Shown here one piece after another: positions 7,272 through 16,887 of a stretch of 64,000 nucleotides of DNA. The stretch's first letter is position 1, and every line of letters begins with the position of its first letter. Location: contig NZ_JAQIBB010000046.1 of NCBI RefSeq assembly GCF_027920745.1, forward strand, positions 14,012 to 78,011. The letters run 5' to 3'. The notes beneath the pieces were generated by a model, which had not been told where the DNA came from, made no database searches, and was given only the letters and a program-made list of their open reading frames with translations. Source of the stretch: Gallibacterium faecale (GTDB taxonomy: Bacteria > Pseudomonadota > Gammaproteobacteria > Enterobacterales > Pasteurellaceae). The position numbers were made by a program, and so were the translations under genes.

Positions 7272-9692
7272 ATGTCAAATCAAACGTCAAGTTCTTATGA
7301 TTCATCAAGTATCAAGGTTTTAAAAGGGCTAGATGCCGTACGTAAACGTCCGGGAATGTATATCGGGGATACCGATGATGGTACTGGATTACACCATATG
7401 GTATTTGAAGTGGTGGATAATGCGATTGATGAAGCGCTTGCAGGATATTGTAAGGATATTGTTGTCACTATTCATGAAGATAATTCCGTTTCAGTACAAG
7501 ATGATGGGCGTGGTATTCCTGTTGGGATTCATGAGGAAGAAGGCGTATCAGCAGCAGAAGTGATTATGACCGTCCTTCATGCTGGAGGTAAATTTGATGA
7601 TAACTCCTATAAAGTATCTGGTGGTTTACATGGTGTTGGGGTTTCAGTTGTTAATGCATTGTCAGATAAGTTGCAATTAACTATTCGCCGTGAAGGTCAT
7701 GTTCATGAGCAGTTTTATCATTTAGGTGTACCTGAAGCGCCATTAGCTGTCATTGGTGAAAGTGATAAAACAGGAACAGCTGTACGTTTCTGGCCAAGCC
7801 CAACCATTTTTAGTAATGTGGAATTTCAGTATGAAATTCTGGCTAAACGTTTGAGAGAACTCTCTTTCTTAAATTCTGGTGTTTCAATTAAATTATTTGA
7901 TAAACGTACTGATAAATCAGATCACTTCCATTATGAAGGTGGAATTCAAGCGTTTGTTGAATATTTAAACCGTAACAAAAATCCAATTCACCCAAAACCA
8001 TTCTATTTTATGACCGAAAAAGATGGTATTGGGGTAGAAATTGCTCTGCAATGGAATGATGGTTTCCAAGAAAATCTCTATTGTTTTACTAATAATATTC
8101 CTCAACGTGATGGTGGTACGCACTTAGCGGGCTTCCGTGGTGCAATGACTAGAACACTTAATAATTATATGGAAAAAGAGGGATACAATAAAAAGACCAA
8201 AATCTCAATGGCAGGGGATGATGCGCGTGAAGGATTAGTTGCGATTGTATCGGTTAAAGTTCCTGATCCAAAATTCTCATCACAAACTAAAGATAAATTA
8301 GTATCTTCTGAAGTAAAAGGTGTGGTCGAATCTACAATGGGTGAGCGTTTGCAAGAGTATTTATTAGAAAATCCAGCCGATGCAAAAATCATTGTAGGTA
8401 AAATTATTGATGCAGCGAGAGCAAGAGAAGCAGCGCGTAAAGCAAGAGAAATGACTCGCCGTAAAGGTGCATTAGATTTAGGTGGTTTGCCAGGTAAATT
8501 AGCAGATTGCCAAGAACGTGATCCAGCACTTTCTGAACTCTATATTGTGGAGGGAGATTCTGCAGGAGGTTCGGCAAAACAAGGTCGTAACCGTAAGAAT
8601 CAAGCAATTTTACCGTTAAAAGGTAAGATTCTAAATGTGGAAAAAGCACGTTTCGACAAAATGCTTTCATCACAAGAGGTAGCTGCATTAATCACTGCAT
8701 TAGGTTGTGGTATTGGACGAGATGAATATAATCCAGATAAATTGCGTTATCACAGTATCATTATTATGACCGATGCGGATGTCGATGGATCACATATTCG
8801 TACTTTGTTATTAACGTTCTTCTATCGTCAAATGCCAGAGTTAATTGAACGTGGACACGTTTATATTGCGCAACCGCCACTTTATAAAGTGAAAAAAGGA
8901 AAACAAGAGCAATATATCAAAGATGATGATGCAATGACGCAATATGAGCTTTCTATTGCATTAGATGGTGCTGCATTATTTGTGCATCCATCAGCACCAG
9001 CGATGCAAGGATTACCGTTAGAAAACCTTGTTGCGGAATATAATCGTGTCAATAAGATGATTCAACGTGTATCTCGCCGTTATCCAGCAGCAATTTTACA
9101 AGCCCTTGTTTATCACCCTGATTTAGATAAAGCAGTCATGCAACAAGAAGCATCTGTACAACAATGGGTAGAAAGTTTAGTTGATACCCTAACGAAGAAA
9201 GAGTTGCATGGAAATCATTATGCGGCAAAAGTGCAGTACAATGCAGAACGTCATCTTTATGAACCAGTGATTACTGTTCGCACGCATGGGATCGATACAG
9301 ATTATTTGCTTGATTTCCATTTCGTTGAAGGAAGTGAATATAGTTTAATCCTGAAATTAGGTCACCAATTACGTAATCTAATCGAAGATGGGGCTTATGT
9401 AGTACGCGGTGAGCGTCGTCTAAATGTTACCAGTTTTGAGCAAGCGATAGATTGGTTAGTGAAAGAATCTCGCCGTGGCTTATCAGTACAGCGTTATAAA
9501 GGGTTAGGTGAAATGAATCCAGAACAGCTTTGGGAAACAACTATGGATCCAGAAGCACGCCGTATGTTGAAAGTGTCTATTCGAGATGCAGTCGCAGCAG
9601 ATCAGCTCTTTACAACCTTAATGGGGGATGAAGTTGAACCTCGCCGTGACTTTATTGAAACCAATGCGTTACACGCAAATTTAGATATTTAA
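7272..9692 (+). CDS. gyrB: DNA gyrase subunit B
   Basis: ATPase subunit of type II topoisomerase that introduces negative supercoils. GHKL ATPase motifs are present: E46/N50 in FEVVDNAIDEALAG, DDGRGIPVG, and GGLHGVGVSVVNAL. The TOPRIM domain has YIVEGDSAGGSAKQGR and MTDADVDGSHIRTL, and the C terminus has QRYKGLGEMNPEQLW. At 806 residues it contains the insert typical of gammaproteobacterial GyrB. It stands alone here rather than next to dnaA-dnaN-recF, consistent with Pasteurellaceae genomes, and has its own promoter and a strong terminator. Confidence 0.98.
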   Translation: MSNQTSSSYDSSSIKVLKGLDAVRKRPGMYIGDTDDGTGLHHMVFEVVDNAIDEALAGYCKDIVVTIHEDNSVSVQDDGRGIPVGIHEEEGVSAAEVIMTVLHAGGKFDDNSYKVSGGLHGVGVSVVNALSDKLQLTIRREGHVHEQFYHLGVPEAPLAVIGESDKTGTAVRFWPSPTIFSNVEFQYEILAKRLRELSFLNSGVSIKLFDKRTDKSDHFHYEGGIQAFVEYLNRNKNPIHPKPFYFMTEKDGIGVEIALQWNDGFQENLYCFTNNIPQRDGGTHLAGFRGAMTRTLNNYMEKEGYNKKTKISMAGDDAREGLVAIVSVKVPDPKFSSQTKDKLVSSEVKGVVESTMGERLQEYLLENPADAKIIVGKIIDAARAREAARKAREMTRRKGALDLGGLPGKLADCQERDPALSELYIVEGDSAGGSAKQGRNRKNQAILPLKGKILNVEKARFDKMLSSQEVAALITALGCGIGRDEYNPDKLRYHSIIIMTDADVDGSHIRTLLLTFFYRQMPELIERGHVYIAQPPLYKVKKGKQEQYIKDDDAMTQYELSIALDGAALFVHPSAPAMQGLPLENLVAEYNRVNKMIQRVSRRYPAAILQALVYHPDLDKAVMQQEASVQQWVESLVDTLTKKELHGNHYAAKVQYNAERHLYEPVITVRTHGIDTDYLLDFHFVEGSEYSLILKLGHQLRNLIEDGAYVVRGERRLNVTSFEQAIDWLVKESRRGLSVQRYKGLGEMNPEQLWETTMDPEARRMLKVSIRDAVAADQLFTTLMGDEVEPRRDFIETNALHANLDI

Positions 9693-9711
9693 TGGATTCG
9701 ATCCTAGTGAA

Positions 9712-9736
9712 AAACGCCCATTTTGGGCGTTTTTTT
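9712..9736 (+). terminator. gyrB terminator
   Basis: AAACGCCCA (9712-9720), a 3-nt loop, TGGGCGTTT (9724-9732) and a run of T form a textbook intrinsic terminator 20 nt after gyrB. Confidence 0.9.
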
Positions 9737-9747
9737 GTAGTATATAA

Positions 9748-9780
9748 ATAAAAAAATAATGCCCATCCTTGGGCATTATT
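9748..9780 (-). terminator. uxaA operon terminator
   Basis: AATAATGCCCA (9755-9765) pairs with TGGGCATTATT (9770-9780) around a 4-nt loop. Read on the minus strand it is followed by a T-run (complement of the A-run 9748-9756), so it ends the leftward lgo/uxa operon 42 nt beyond uxaA. Back-to-back with the gyrB terminator. Confidence 0.85.
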
Positions 9781-9822
9781 ACGTTATTGAGTATGTGGTG
9801 TGGAGGCACACTCATTTTTACG

Positions 9823-11310
9823 TTATAAAGTGACACCACTTTTGAAAATAGCTAATTCACGGAACTCATTTAGCTCATTTTTTGTTGGTTTACCGTTAAC
9901 GATTTCTACAACTTTCTCAATGAAATCATTCAGTAGTTGAGGCATTGTTACATCTTCTACCAAACGACCGGCATTGAAATCAATCCAGTTACGTTTCCGT
10001 TGAGCTAATTCACTATTTGTTGCAATTTTCATAGTAGGAACAAAACCACCATAAGGAGTACCACGTCCTGTGGTAAATAACACCATATGACAGCCAGCCG
10101 CAGCCAATGCACTGGTTGCCACCGCATCATTCCCTGGGGCAGTTAAAAGATTTAGTCCAGGTTGAGATAAACGCTCACCATATTTCAGAACATCTACGAC
10201 TTGGCTATGTCCTGCTTTTTGTGTGCAACCTAACGATTTATCTTCTAACGTAGTAATACCGCCAGATTTATTTCCTGGAGATGGATTTTCATAAATTGGT
10301 TGATGATGTGAAATAAAGTATTGTTTGAAATCATTCACCATATCAACAGTCTTTTGGAAAGTGGTTTGATCTCGACAATGACTCATCAAAATTCGCTCAG
10401 CACCAAACATTTCTGGTACTTCAGTTAAAACAGTTGTACCACCATAAGCAGTAACATAATCAGAAAAATTACCTAATAAAGGGTTAGCTGTAATACCAGA
10501 TAAACCATCTGAACCGCCACACTCTAAGCCAAATTTAAGTTCACTTAATTTACCAGCTTGACGTTGATCGTGACGCATTTGCTCATATAGCTGCTGTAAT
10601 AATTCTAAACCGATTTCTACCTCATCTTCATAATGTTGAGAAATCATAAATTTAACGCGTTGTGGATCATAATCACCTAAGGTTTCTCTAAATACATCCA
10701 CTTGATTATTTTCGCAACCAAGCCCGATAACTAATACAGCGCCTGCATTGGGATGTTTCACCATATTTTGCAAAATGACTTTCGTATTCTGATGATCATC
10801 TCCTAATTGAGAACAGCCATAACTATGGGCAAAGGTAAATACACCATCAATATCAGTTGCTGGGTTTTTAGCTAAGAAACGCTGACGAATTTGATTAGCG
10901 ATCCCAACTACACAACCCACCGTTGGAATAATCCAAAGTTCATTACGGATAGCAACATCACCATTGGCACGGCGATAGATTTTTACATCTCGATCAGCTT
11001 GTTGGACCTCAATGTGTAACTGTTCTGGCTGGTAGGCATAGTCATTAATATCATTCAAATTAGTTTTGACATTGTGCGTATGCACATAATCGCCCGCAGC
11101 AATGGATTGGGTAGCATGACCAATAGGATAACCATACTTAATCACATTTTGTCCTTCATGAATATTATGAATAGCAAATTTGTGTCCACGAGGAATATCT
11201 TGGGTTAACGTGATATTTTCTTTATCTAATTGAATGATTTGCCCAGCAGACAAATTCTGTAAAGCAACAGCAACGTTGTCTTGAGCTTGAATTTGAATAA
11301 ACTGCTTCAT
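9823..11310 (-). CDS. uxaA: Altronate dehydratase UxaA
   Basis: Dehydrates D-altronate to 2-keto-3-deoxy-D-gluconate, the last step of this locus before KDG kinase. The start at 11310 is chosen because AGGTG lies 5 nt upstream and it gives 495 residues, the length of E. coli UxaA; an ORF extension five residues upstream is unlikely. An N-terminal SAF domain (about 1-90) is followed by the catalytic UxaA domain with FAHSYGCSQLGDDHQNT, GLECGGSDGLSG, EVPEMFGAE and GRGTPYGGF. It lies 8 nt after uxaB. Confidence 0.95.
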   Translation of the reverse strand: MKQFIQIQAQDNVAVALQNLSAGQIIQLDKENITLTQDIPRGHKFAIHNIHEGQNVIKYGYPIGHATQSIAAGDYVHTHNVKTNLNDINDYAYQPEQLHIEVQQADRDVKIYRRANGDVAIRNELWIIPTVGCVVGIANQIRQRFLAKNPATDIDGVFTFAHSYGCSQLGDDHQNTKVILQNMVKHPNAGAVLVIGLGCENNQVDVFRETLGDYDPQRVKFMISQHYEDEVEIGLELLQQLYEQMRHDQRQAGKLSELKFGLECGGSDGLSGITANPLLGNFSDYVTAYGGTTVLTEVPEMFGAERILMSHCRDQTTFQKTVDMVNDFKQYFISHHQPIYENPSPGNKSGGITTLEDKSLGCTQKAGHSQVVDVLKYGERLSQPGLNLLTAPGNDAVATSALAAAGCHMVLFTTGRGTPYGGFVPTMKIATNSELAQRKRNWIDFNAGRLVEDVTMPQLLNDFIEKVVEIVNGKPTKNELNEFRELAIFKSGVTL

Positions 11311-11318
11311 AATCACAC

Positions 11319-12770
11319 CTAGCAATATTGGGTTAATGCATTACGCATACCTTGTTGCAAAATAGCCTCAAGTTTTGCTGAAACCTCATCAACAAGTTGT
11401 GGAATTTGGGTTAAATCTTGTTGCCAATGTTCTTCTTGACTTAATACATTTTTAACAAGTTGAGTGAGGGAAATTTGTTGTTGTTCAACTTGTTGCCACC
11501 AAGTAGCAAAATGATCTAACCAAATTTGATCGTCTTGTAATGGAATAGTTTGATCGGCACGTTTGCCACGATAAAAGGCAATTAATGCAGCTAATGCAAA
11601 AGTAAGACGAGCTGGTAAGCGTTGATATTTTTGCTGATAAGTTAATAATTGCGGCAAAATACGAGTACGGTATTTTGTCATACTATTCAATGCGATAGAT
11701 AGCAAGGCATGCTGGATAAATGGATTTTGGAAGCGACTTATAACAGCATCTGCAAAATGTTGTAATTCATCTTTTGGCAACGAAAGTGTCGGAATAATTT
11801 CTTCAGCAAGTGTATCAACAACAAATTGACGTAATTGAGAATCTTGCATTGCATCACCGACATAATCAATGCCAGCAAGGTAAGCCACAGGAACCAATGC
11901 AGTGTGCGCGCCATTTAAGATGGCAACTTTACGTTCTTTATAAGGCTTAATATCATCAACGACTAAAATATTTAGTTTTAATTGATCTAAATGGAAAAGT
12001 TTTTCTAATGATTTTGGTCCTTGAATAACAAAGAGATAGAAATATTCTGCGGTATCTAAGAAAGTATCTTGATAGCCTAATTCAGTAGTGATTTGTTCCA
12101 CTTCATTGCGAGGATAGCCAGTTACAATGCTATCTACCAATGTTGAACAGAAAGTATTTGCGGTTTCTAACCAAGAAATAAATTCAGTTGGAAGTTTCCA
12201 CTCATTAGCATAACGTAATACTAATTCTTTAAGTTGTTCACCGTTATAGTCGATAAGTTCACATGGCAAAATAGTAAAACCATATTGTTGATCGCCATTA
12301 GTAAATAGGAAACGTTCATAGAGTAATTGAGTTAATTTTGCTGGATAACTTACAGCAGGACGATCGGTTAATTTATCTCCTGCATGATAGCTAATTCCCG
12401 CTTCAGTGGTATTTGAGAAAATAAGTTTGATCTCAAGATTGTGTGCCAGATTAATATAATCGTCAAAGTTAAGATAAGGGTTAATTTCATTATTTACTGA
12501 ACGAATAATTCTAGCCTGTTTAACCGCTTCCCCCTGTTCATTTAAACCACGAATAATTGTGGTATAAAGTCCATCTTGTGTATTTAATAGCGGCGGAAAA
12601 TCAGTATTAATTGGACGAATAATCGTTACACCGCTATTAAAATCGGTTTTTTCATTTAAAAGATCAATTTGCCAATCAATAAACGCACGTAAAAAATTAC
12701 CTTCACCAAATTGGATAATCTTAGTTGGATATTGATTGCCTGGAAAATTGGTACGATTGAGTTGTTGCAT
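11319..12770 (-). CDS. uxaB: Tagaturonate reductase UxaB
   Basis: NADH-dependent reductase interconverting D-tagaturonate and D-altronate; polyol-specific long-chain dehydrogenase family. MQQLNRTNFPGNQYPTKIIQFGEGNFLRAF at the N terminus carries the nucleotide-binding glycine loop, and KPYKERKVAILNGAHTAL (about 274-291) carries the catalytic K-x4-N-x2-H-type motif. 483 residues, matching E. coli UxaB. It sits between dctM (13-nt gap) and uxaA in one transcript, so the tagaturonate it receives presumably comes from LgoD. No uxaC gene is present in the window. Confidence 0.94.
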   Translation of the reverse strand: MQQLNRTNFPGNQYPTKIIQFGEGNFLRAFIDWQIDLLNEKTDFNSGVTIIRPINTDFPPLLNTQDGLYTTIIRGLNEQGEAVKQARIIRSVNNEINPYLNFDDYINLAHNLEIKLIFSNTTEAGISYHAGDKLTDRPAVSYPAKLTQLLYERFLFTNGDQQYGFTILPCELIDYNGEQLKELVLRYANEWKLPTEFISWLETANTFCSTLVDSIVTGYPRNEVEQITTELGYQDTFLDTAEYFYLFVIQGPKSLEKLFHLDQLKLNILVVDDIKPYKERKVAILNGAHTALVPVAYLAGIDYVGDAMQDSQLRQFVVDTLAEEIIPTLSLPKDELQHFADAVISRFQNPFIQHALLSIALNSMTKYRTRILPQLLTYQQKYQRLPARLTFALAALIAFYRGKRADQTIPLQDDQIWLDHFATWWQQVEQQQISLTQLVKNVLSQEEHWQQDLTQIPQLVDEVSAKLEAILQQGMRNALTQYC

Positions 12771-12783
12771 GATAAATTCCTTA

Positions 12784-14076
12784 TTAATTAGCTACACCAT
12801 AAACAAGGTTTGGTAACCAAGTTGAAATGGATGGAATGTAAGTAAGTAGTAATAGTTCGATTAAGAGTAATCCCCAAAATGGAAGTACGTCTTTGATAAA
12901 TTTCTCTATTGGTACTTCAGTAATTGAGCAAGTAGTAAACATTACTGTACCTAGTGGAGGGGTAATTGTTCCGATTGCACCATTGAAGATAAATACAATG
13001 CCAAAATGAATAGGATCAATGCCATATGAATGAGCTATTGGAGCGAGTAGTGGTGCAAGTACGATCATAATTGCATTGCCTTCTAAGAACATACCTAGAA
13101 CTAATAAAGCAATATTTACTAGCATTAAGAAAGTAATTGGGCTATCCACAATTGTTGTCATCCATTGTGCTAGAGCTTGAGGTACTCTTTCCCAAGTAAG
13201 AAATTTAGAAAAAGCAACTGCCATACAAATGATAAGAAGTACATTGGCTGCACCTAAAGCAGACTCTCTTGTTGCTAACCATAATTGTTTCAAATCCATG
13301 TTTCTATAGATAAGAGTTCCTAAAATAATTGCGTAAATTACTGCAACAGCACCAGCTTCGGTTGGAGTAAATACTCCCATTCGGATACCACCAATAATAA
13401 TGATTGGCAATAGGAGGGCTAGAACAGCATCTTTTGCTGAAAGTGCAATTTCCTTGCAACTAGCACGTTTTTCTCTGATTGGTAGATAACCACGTTTCTT
13501 AGAAATAATAGATACTAAGATCATCATTAATATACAGAGTAAAGTACCAGGGATTACACCAGCTAAAAATAATCGACCAATAGAAACATTATTAACATAG
13601 CCATAAATAATCATGGCAATGCCAGGAGGAATGATTGGTGTAATTAAAGATCCTGCAGCAGTTACCGCCGCGGAGAATGAAGCACTATATCCACGAGCAA
13701 CCATTTGAGGAACTAATAATTTAGAATTCATTGCGGCATCAGCAATATTAGAACCAGATAATCCGCCCATTAAGGTACTTAAAGCAACATTAACTTGAGC
13801 TAAACCACCATTCATATGTCCTGTGAGTACTTCACAAAACTTTAATAACCTAGCACTAATACCAGTGTGATTCATAAAGACACCAGCCATGATAAAAAAT
13901 GGAATTGCTAATAAAGTTACAGATTCAAGTCCACCGGCAAGACGTTGAATAAGCATAATCATTGGTTGATTGCTCATTAGAAAATAACTTAATGTGGAGA
14001 TAAAAATACAAAAAGCTACAGGTGTACCGATAACAAATAATATTAATAAAATAGCTATAGGAATAATAACGCTCAT
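12784..14076 (-). CDS. TRAP transporter large membrane subunit DctM
   Basis: Sodium-coupled transport channel of a TRAP (tripartite ATP-independent periplasmic) importer, inner membrane. 430 residues, almost wholly hydrophobic with about 12 helices. Family marks are VIIPIAILLILFVIGTPVAF at the start, GLSGSNIADAAMNSKLL, SLITPIIPPGIAMIIYG and GAIGTITPPLGTVMF. Its start overlaps the dctQ stop by 4 nt (ATGA). The context between LgoD and UxaB suggests an aldonate such as L-galactonate as substrate; that is inference. Confidence 0.9.
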   Translation of the reverse strand: MSVIIPIAILLILFVIGTPVAFCIFISTLSYFLMSNQPMIMLIQRLAGGLESVTLLAIPFFIMAGVFMNHTGISARLLKFCEVLTGHMNGGLAQVNVALSTLMGGLSGSNIADAAMNSKLLVPQMVARGYSASFSAAVTAAGSLITPIIPPGIAMIIYGYVNNVSIGRLFLAGVIPGTLLCILMMILVSIISKKRGYLPIREKRASCKEIALSAKDAVLALLLPIIIIGGIRMGVFTPTEAGAVAVIYAIILGTLIYRNMDLKQLWLATRESALGAANVLLIICMAVAFSKFLTWERVPQALAQWMTTIVDSPITFLMLVNIALLVLGMFLEGNAIMIVLAPLLAPIAHSYGIDPIHFGIVFIFNGAIGTITPPLGTVMFTTCSITEVPIEKFIKDVLPFWGLLLIELLLLTYIPSISTWLPNLVYGVAN

Positions 14077-14567
14077 AGTTGATTCCCTCTGTTAATTTTA
14101 AAGAAATAATAAATTTTTCTTATTTCGTAATAAGCCATGAAACAAGCGCTAATAGGGATAATGGCGTAAATAGCTAAATAAGAAACATGTAAAGTTGGTG
14201 TAAAACGGACTTTAGACATTGGTAATAGCTTGAAACCTAAATAAATCATAAAAAAAAGTGCAAAAAGCATAATGCATGGCTGGATAACGCCATCAATAAA
14301 GTTCGCTATTTTGTGAGGTAATTTGCTTAATAAAAAGTCAATACGAATCAACTCATTATTTTTACAAAGTGCACTTGATGCGAGGAATGTAAACCAAATA
14401 AAAAAGACTACACAAATTTCCTCAACCCAAGCACTTGGAGAGTTAAGAAAATAGCGCATAATGACACCATAACCAGAAAGTAGCACTATTAGTGCTAAGA
14501 AAAAGGAAGCGAGAATTTCATCAATATCGCTAAACCAGAATTTTTTTTGTTGAGATTGTGAATTCAT
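14073..14567 (-). CDS. TRAP transporter small membrane subunit DctQ
   Basis: Four-helix small subunit that pairs with DctM and docks the binding protein. The ATG at 14567 is preferred because GGAGGG stands 10 nt upstream; a TTG six codons earlier would lie on that site. 164 residues with helices near 20-42, 53-75, 92-113 and 130-150, and the DctQ-typical RYFLNSPSAWVEEICVVFFIW. A hairpin separates it from dctP, while dctM overlaps its end. Confidence 0.88.
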   Translation of the reverse strand: MNSQSQQKKFWFSDIDEILASFFLALIVLLSGYGVIMRYFLNSPSAWVEEICVVFFIWFTFLASSALCKNNELIRIDFLLSKLPHKIANFIDGVIQPCIMLFALFFMIYLGFKLLPMSKVRFTPTLHVSYLAIYAIIPISACFMAYYEIRKIYYFFKINRGNQL

Positions 14568-14584
14568 AATGATAAATCCCTCCA

Positions 14585-14618
14585 ATTAAAAAACGGTGAG
14601 TAAGATAACTCACCGTTT
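14585..14618 (-). terminator. Hairpin with U-tract between dctP and dctQ
   Basis: AAACGGTGAG (14591-14600) pairs perfectly with CTCACCGTTT (14609-14618) around an 8-nt loop. On the minus strand the stem is followed by TTTAATT, giving terminator form just after dctP. It probably attenuates readthrough into dctQM and protects the dctP message. Confidence 0.72.
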
Positions 14619-14626
14619 GATAGTGA

Positions 14627-15609
14627 TTAGTATTGCTCTAATTGAGATTGAATATTTTTGTATAGATTAGGTGACCATTCTGGAAAACCATTCTGAATAA
14701 GTTCTCTAACAGAATTTTTAAATGCTTCTATATCAACTTCATTAACCTGAACTCCAGCTTTCTTCAATTTTTCTAATGCATCTTTTTCTGCATCAAAAAT
14801 CAAACTAGCACCATAGGCGACCATTTCATTACCTGTATCAACAATAATTTTTTGTTGCTCTGGTGTTAATGTATTCCAAAATGCTGTTCCAGTTACAAAT
14901 GGAGACATATTAGTAGTATGTGCGGTTAAATTAAGATTTTTTGCAACTTCATAGAATTTTCCACCATATAGCACTACTGTTGGATTTTCTAATCCGTCAA
15001 TAATACCTTCAGATAATCCAGGATAAACATCTGCTAAAGACATAGGAGTTGGGACACCACCCATAGCTTTGATAGTTTGTAAATAGACACGAGAATGCTG
15101 AACCCTTACTTTTACTCCTTTTAGATCTTCAGGTTTAGTAATAGGCTTTTTGGTTAATAAATGACGTGTTCCATAAATAACATCAGGAATAACAATATGA
15201 ATGTTTTGTTTATCTAATTGTTGACTAAGTCCTTTAAACCAGTCTGAATGAAGGAGTTTTGATTTTTTTCAAATGATTGTGAAAGATAAGGGGCATTGAC
15301 AACTCCTAGATCTGGAACAATATCCATCAATTCACCATAGTCACTAATTGTAATAATATTGGCTCCAAAACGAGCTTGTTCTAATACTTCAGTTTGACCA
15401 CCTAATTGACTTGATGGGAATAATTTAAAAATAATGTCACCATTAGATTTTTCTTTAACTTTATCAGCCCAAAAATGCATTGCTTTATCGATAGGTTCTC
15501 CTGGTTGGTTTCCATAAGCAATCATAATTTCTGTTGCAGCTAAGCTATTAATAGAGAAGCTTAATAATCCTAACGATAGAGTTAATAAAGATTTTTTGAG
15601 TAAGCGCAT
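14627..15609 (-). pseudogene. TRAP solute-binding protein DctP, frameshifted
   Basis: Periplasmic binding subunit of the TRAP importer. The start at 15609 gives a signal peptide (1-24, ending SLAA) and TEIMIAYGNQPGEPIDKAMHFWADKVKEKS, typical DctP. The frame is lost in a run of seven A (plus-strand T 15263-15269): it ends as QTGLKDLVNN, while one extra A would give SFEKKSKLLHSDWFKGLSQQLDK and continue unbroken through VKVRVQHSRVYLQTIKAMGGVP, LADVYPGLSEGIIDGLENP to the stop at 14627. The repaired protein is ~327 residues, normal for the family. A slipped homopolymer could be mutation, reversible slippage or base-calling error. Confidence 0.87.
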
Positions 15610-15740
15610 AGTTTTTACCTCGCTAAGTTGTAGTAGAAGAAATCACGTTATAAATCACTGTAATATAATCAGGTAATTAGCAAATAACGTAATGTTGAAA
15701 ATGACTAAAACCGCAACATTGCCTGTTTTTTATCTGTCTT

Positions 15741-16748
15741 TTATTTGAAAGTAATAACACTCTTAATTAAAGATTTATTATTAACAATTTGCTCAGCATA
15801 GATATCAGCTAAACCTTCAAAATTAAAAGTATGAGTCAACATCATGGCAGCAGATAATTTATTTTGGGCCATTAGTTGTTGTACTTTAGAAAAATCTTCA
15901 TAAGTTGCATTTCGGCTTCCTAATAAAGTAGTTTCTTTTTTATGAAAGTCAGGATCAGAAAATGAAAAATCGCCTTTAAATAAACCAACAAAAACAATTC
16001 TGCCTCCATGTCTTATCAGATTTACTGCGTTATTCATGGCTTTTTGGTTACCAGTTGCATCAATGACAATAAGAGGAAGTTTCCCATTAAAATAATCTTC
16101 AACTTTTTCAGAAATAGGGTCAAAAGAAGATAATTTGAGTTGTTTTTTAATATGTTCTCTGCGAGCCTCACTTGTATCTGCAATGACAACATGTGCACCA
16201 TCTGCAGCTGCAATTGCCGCAGCACCTAATCCAATTGGTCCAGCTCCAACAATAAGAACATCATCATTTGGTTGGATGTTTGCTCTGCGTACAGCATGAG
16301 CACTAATTGCAAATGGTTCGATAAGAGCTGCACTAATATCATCAACATTATCAGATATAGGTAGAATATTTTTTTCGGGAACAGATAGATATTCACAGAA
16401 GCAGCCATCTTCATGGACTCCAATCACGGAAATTTTTTCACAACAATTTGTTTTTCCACTGCGGCAAGCATCGCATTCACCACAAGAAACATAAGGAATA
16501 AGAGCGACTCTTTGTCCAACCTTCCAATTAGTTACTTTATTGCCAACAGCTTTAATTGTGCCACTGGCTTCATGCCCTAGTATACGAGGGTAAGTAAAAA
16601 AAGGTTGGTTACCGGCAAACGCATGTATATCAGTACCACATATACCTACGGCTGCAATTTTTAGTAGAACATTGTTTTCTTTTGGAGTAGGAATATCTAG
16701 TTCTTGATAAATGAATTCAAACGGTTTATTACAAATTAAAGCTTTCAT
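15741..16748 (-). CDS. lgoD: L-galactonate 5-dehydrogenase LgoD
   Basis: Zinc-dependent medium-chain dehydrogenase oxidising L-galactonate to D-tagaturonate. Catalytic-zinc residues C37, H59 and E60 (GICGTDIHA, ILGHEASG), structural cysteines C89, C92, C95 and C103, and the GAGPIGLG nucleotide loop near 168-174 are all present. Long stretches agree with E. coli LgoD (YjjN) as I know it: GNQPFF, KTNCCEKISVIGVH, ALIEPFAISAHAVRRA and FHKKETTLLGSRNAT. 335 residues. It is the first gene of the leftward catabolic operon, divergent from lgoR, and the downstream uxaB-uxaA supply the next two steps. General threonine- or sorbitol-type dehydrogenases are the alternative, but the match and context argue against them. 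Confidence 0.88.
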   Translation of the reverse strand: MKALICNKPFEFIYQELDIPTPKENNVLLKIAAVGICGTDIHAFAGNQPFFTYPRILGHEASGTIKAVGNKVTNWKVGQRVALIPYVSCGECDACRSGKTNCCEKISVIGVHEDGCFCEYLSVPEKNILPISDNVDDISAALIEPFAISAHAVRRANIQPNDDVLIVGAGPIGLGAAAIAAADGAHVVIADTSEARREHIKKQLKLSSFDPISEKVEDYFNGKLPLIVIDATGNQKAMNNAVNLIRHGGRIVFVGLFKGDFSFSDPDFHKKETTLLGSRNATYEDFSKVQQLMAQNKLSAAMMLTHTFNFEGLADIYAEQIVNNKSLIKSVITFK

Positions 16749-16887
16749 TTTGTTATCCTCTTTTTAATAAATAGTGGGAGCATTATTCTGTAGATTTTGG
16801 AAAAATTCTTAGGGTTGTTGTAGTAATGTGAATATGAAAGTGTTTTAATGTTTTTTATATGTTTTTTATTAATTGAGAGAAAATTTG

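Noticed and set aside
15741..16748. Threonine or sorbitol dehydrogenase for the zinc dehydrogenase gene
   Set aside because: Long segments agree with LgoD, and the divergent regulator matches LgoR with identical length, so the generic names were dropped.
16749..16887. CRP site in the lgoD-lgoR gap (TGTGAATATGAAAGTG)
   Set aside because: Only one half-site fits; the second half has several mismatches.
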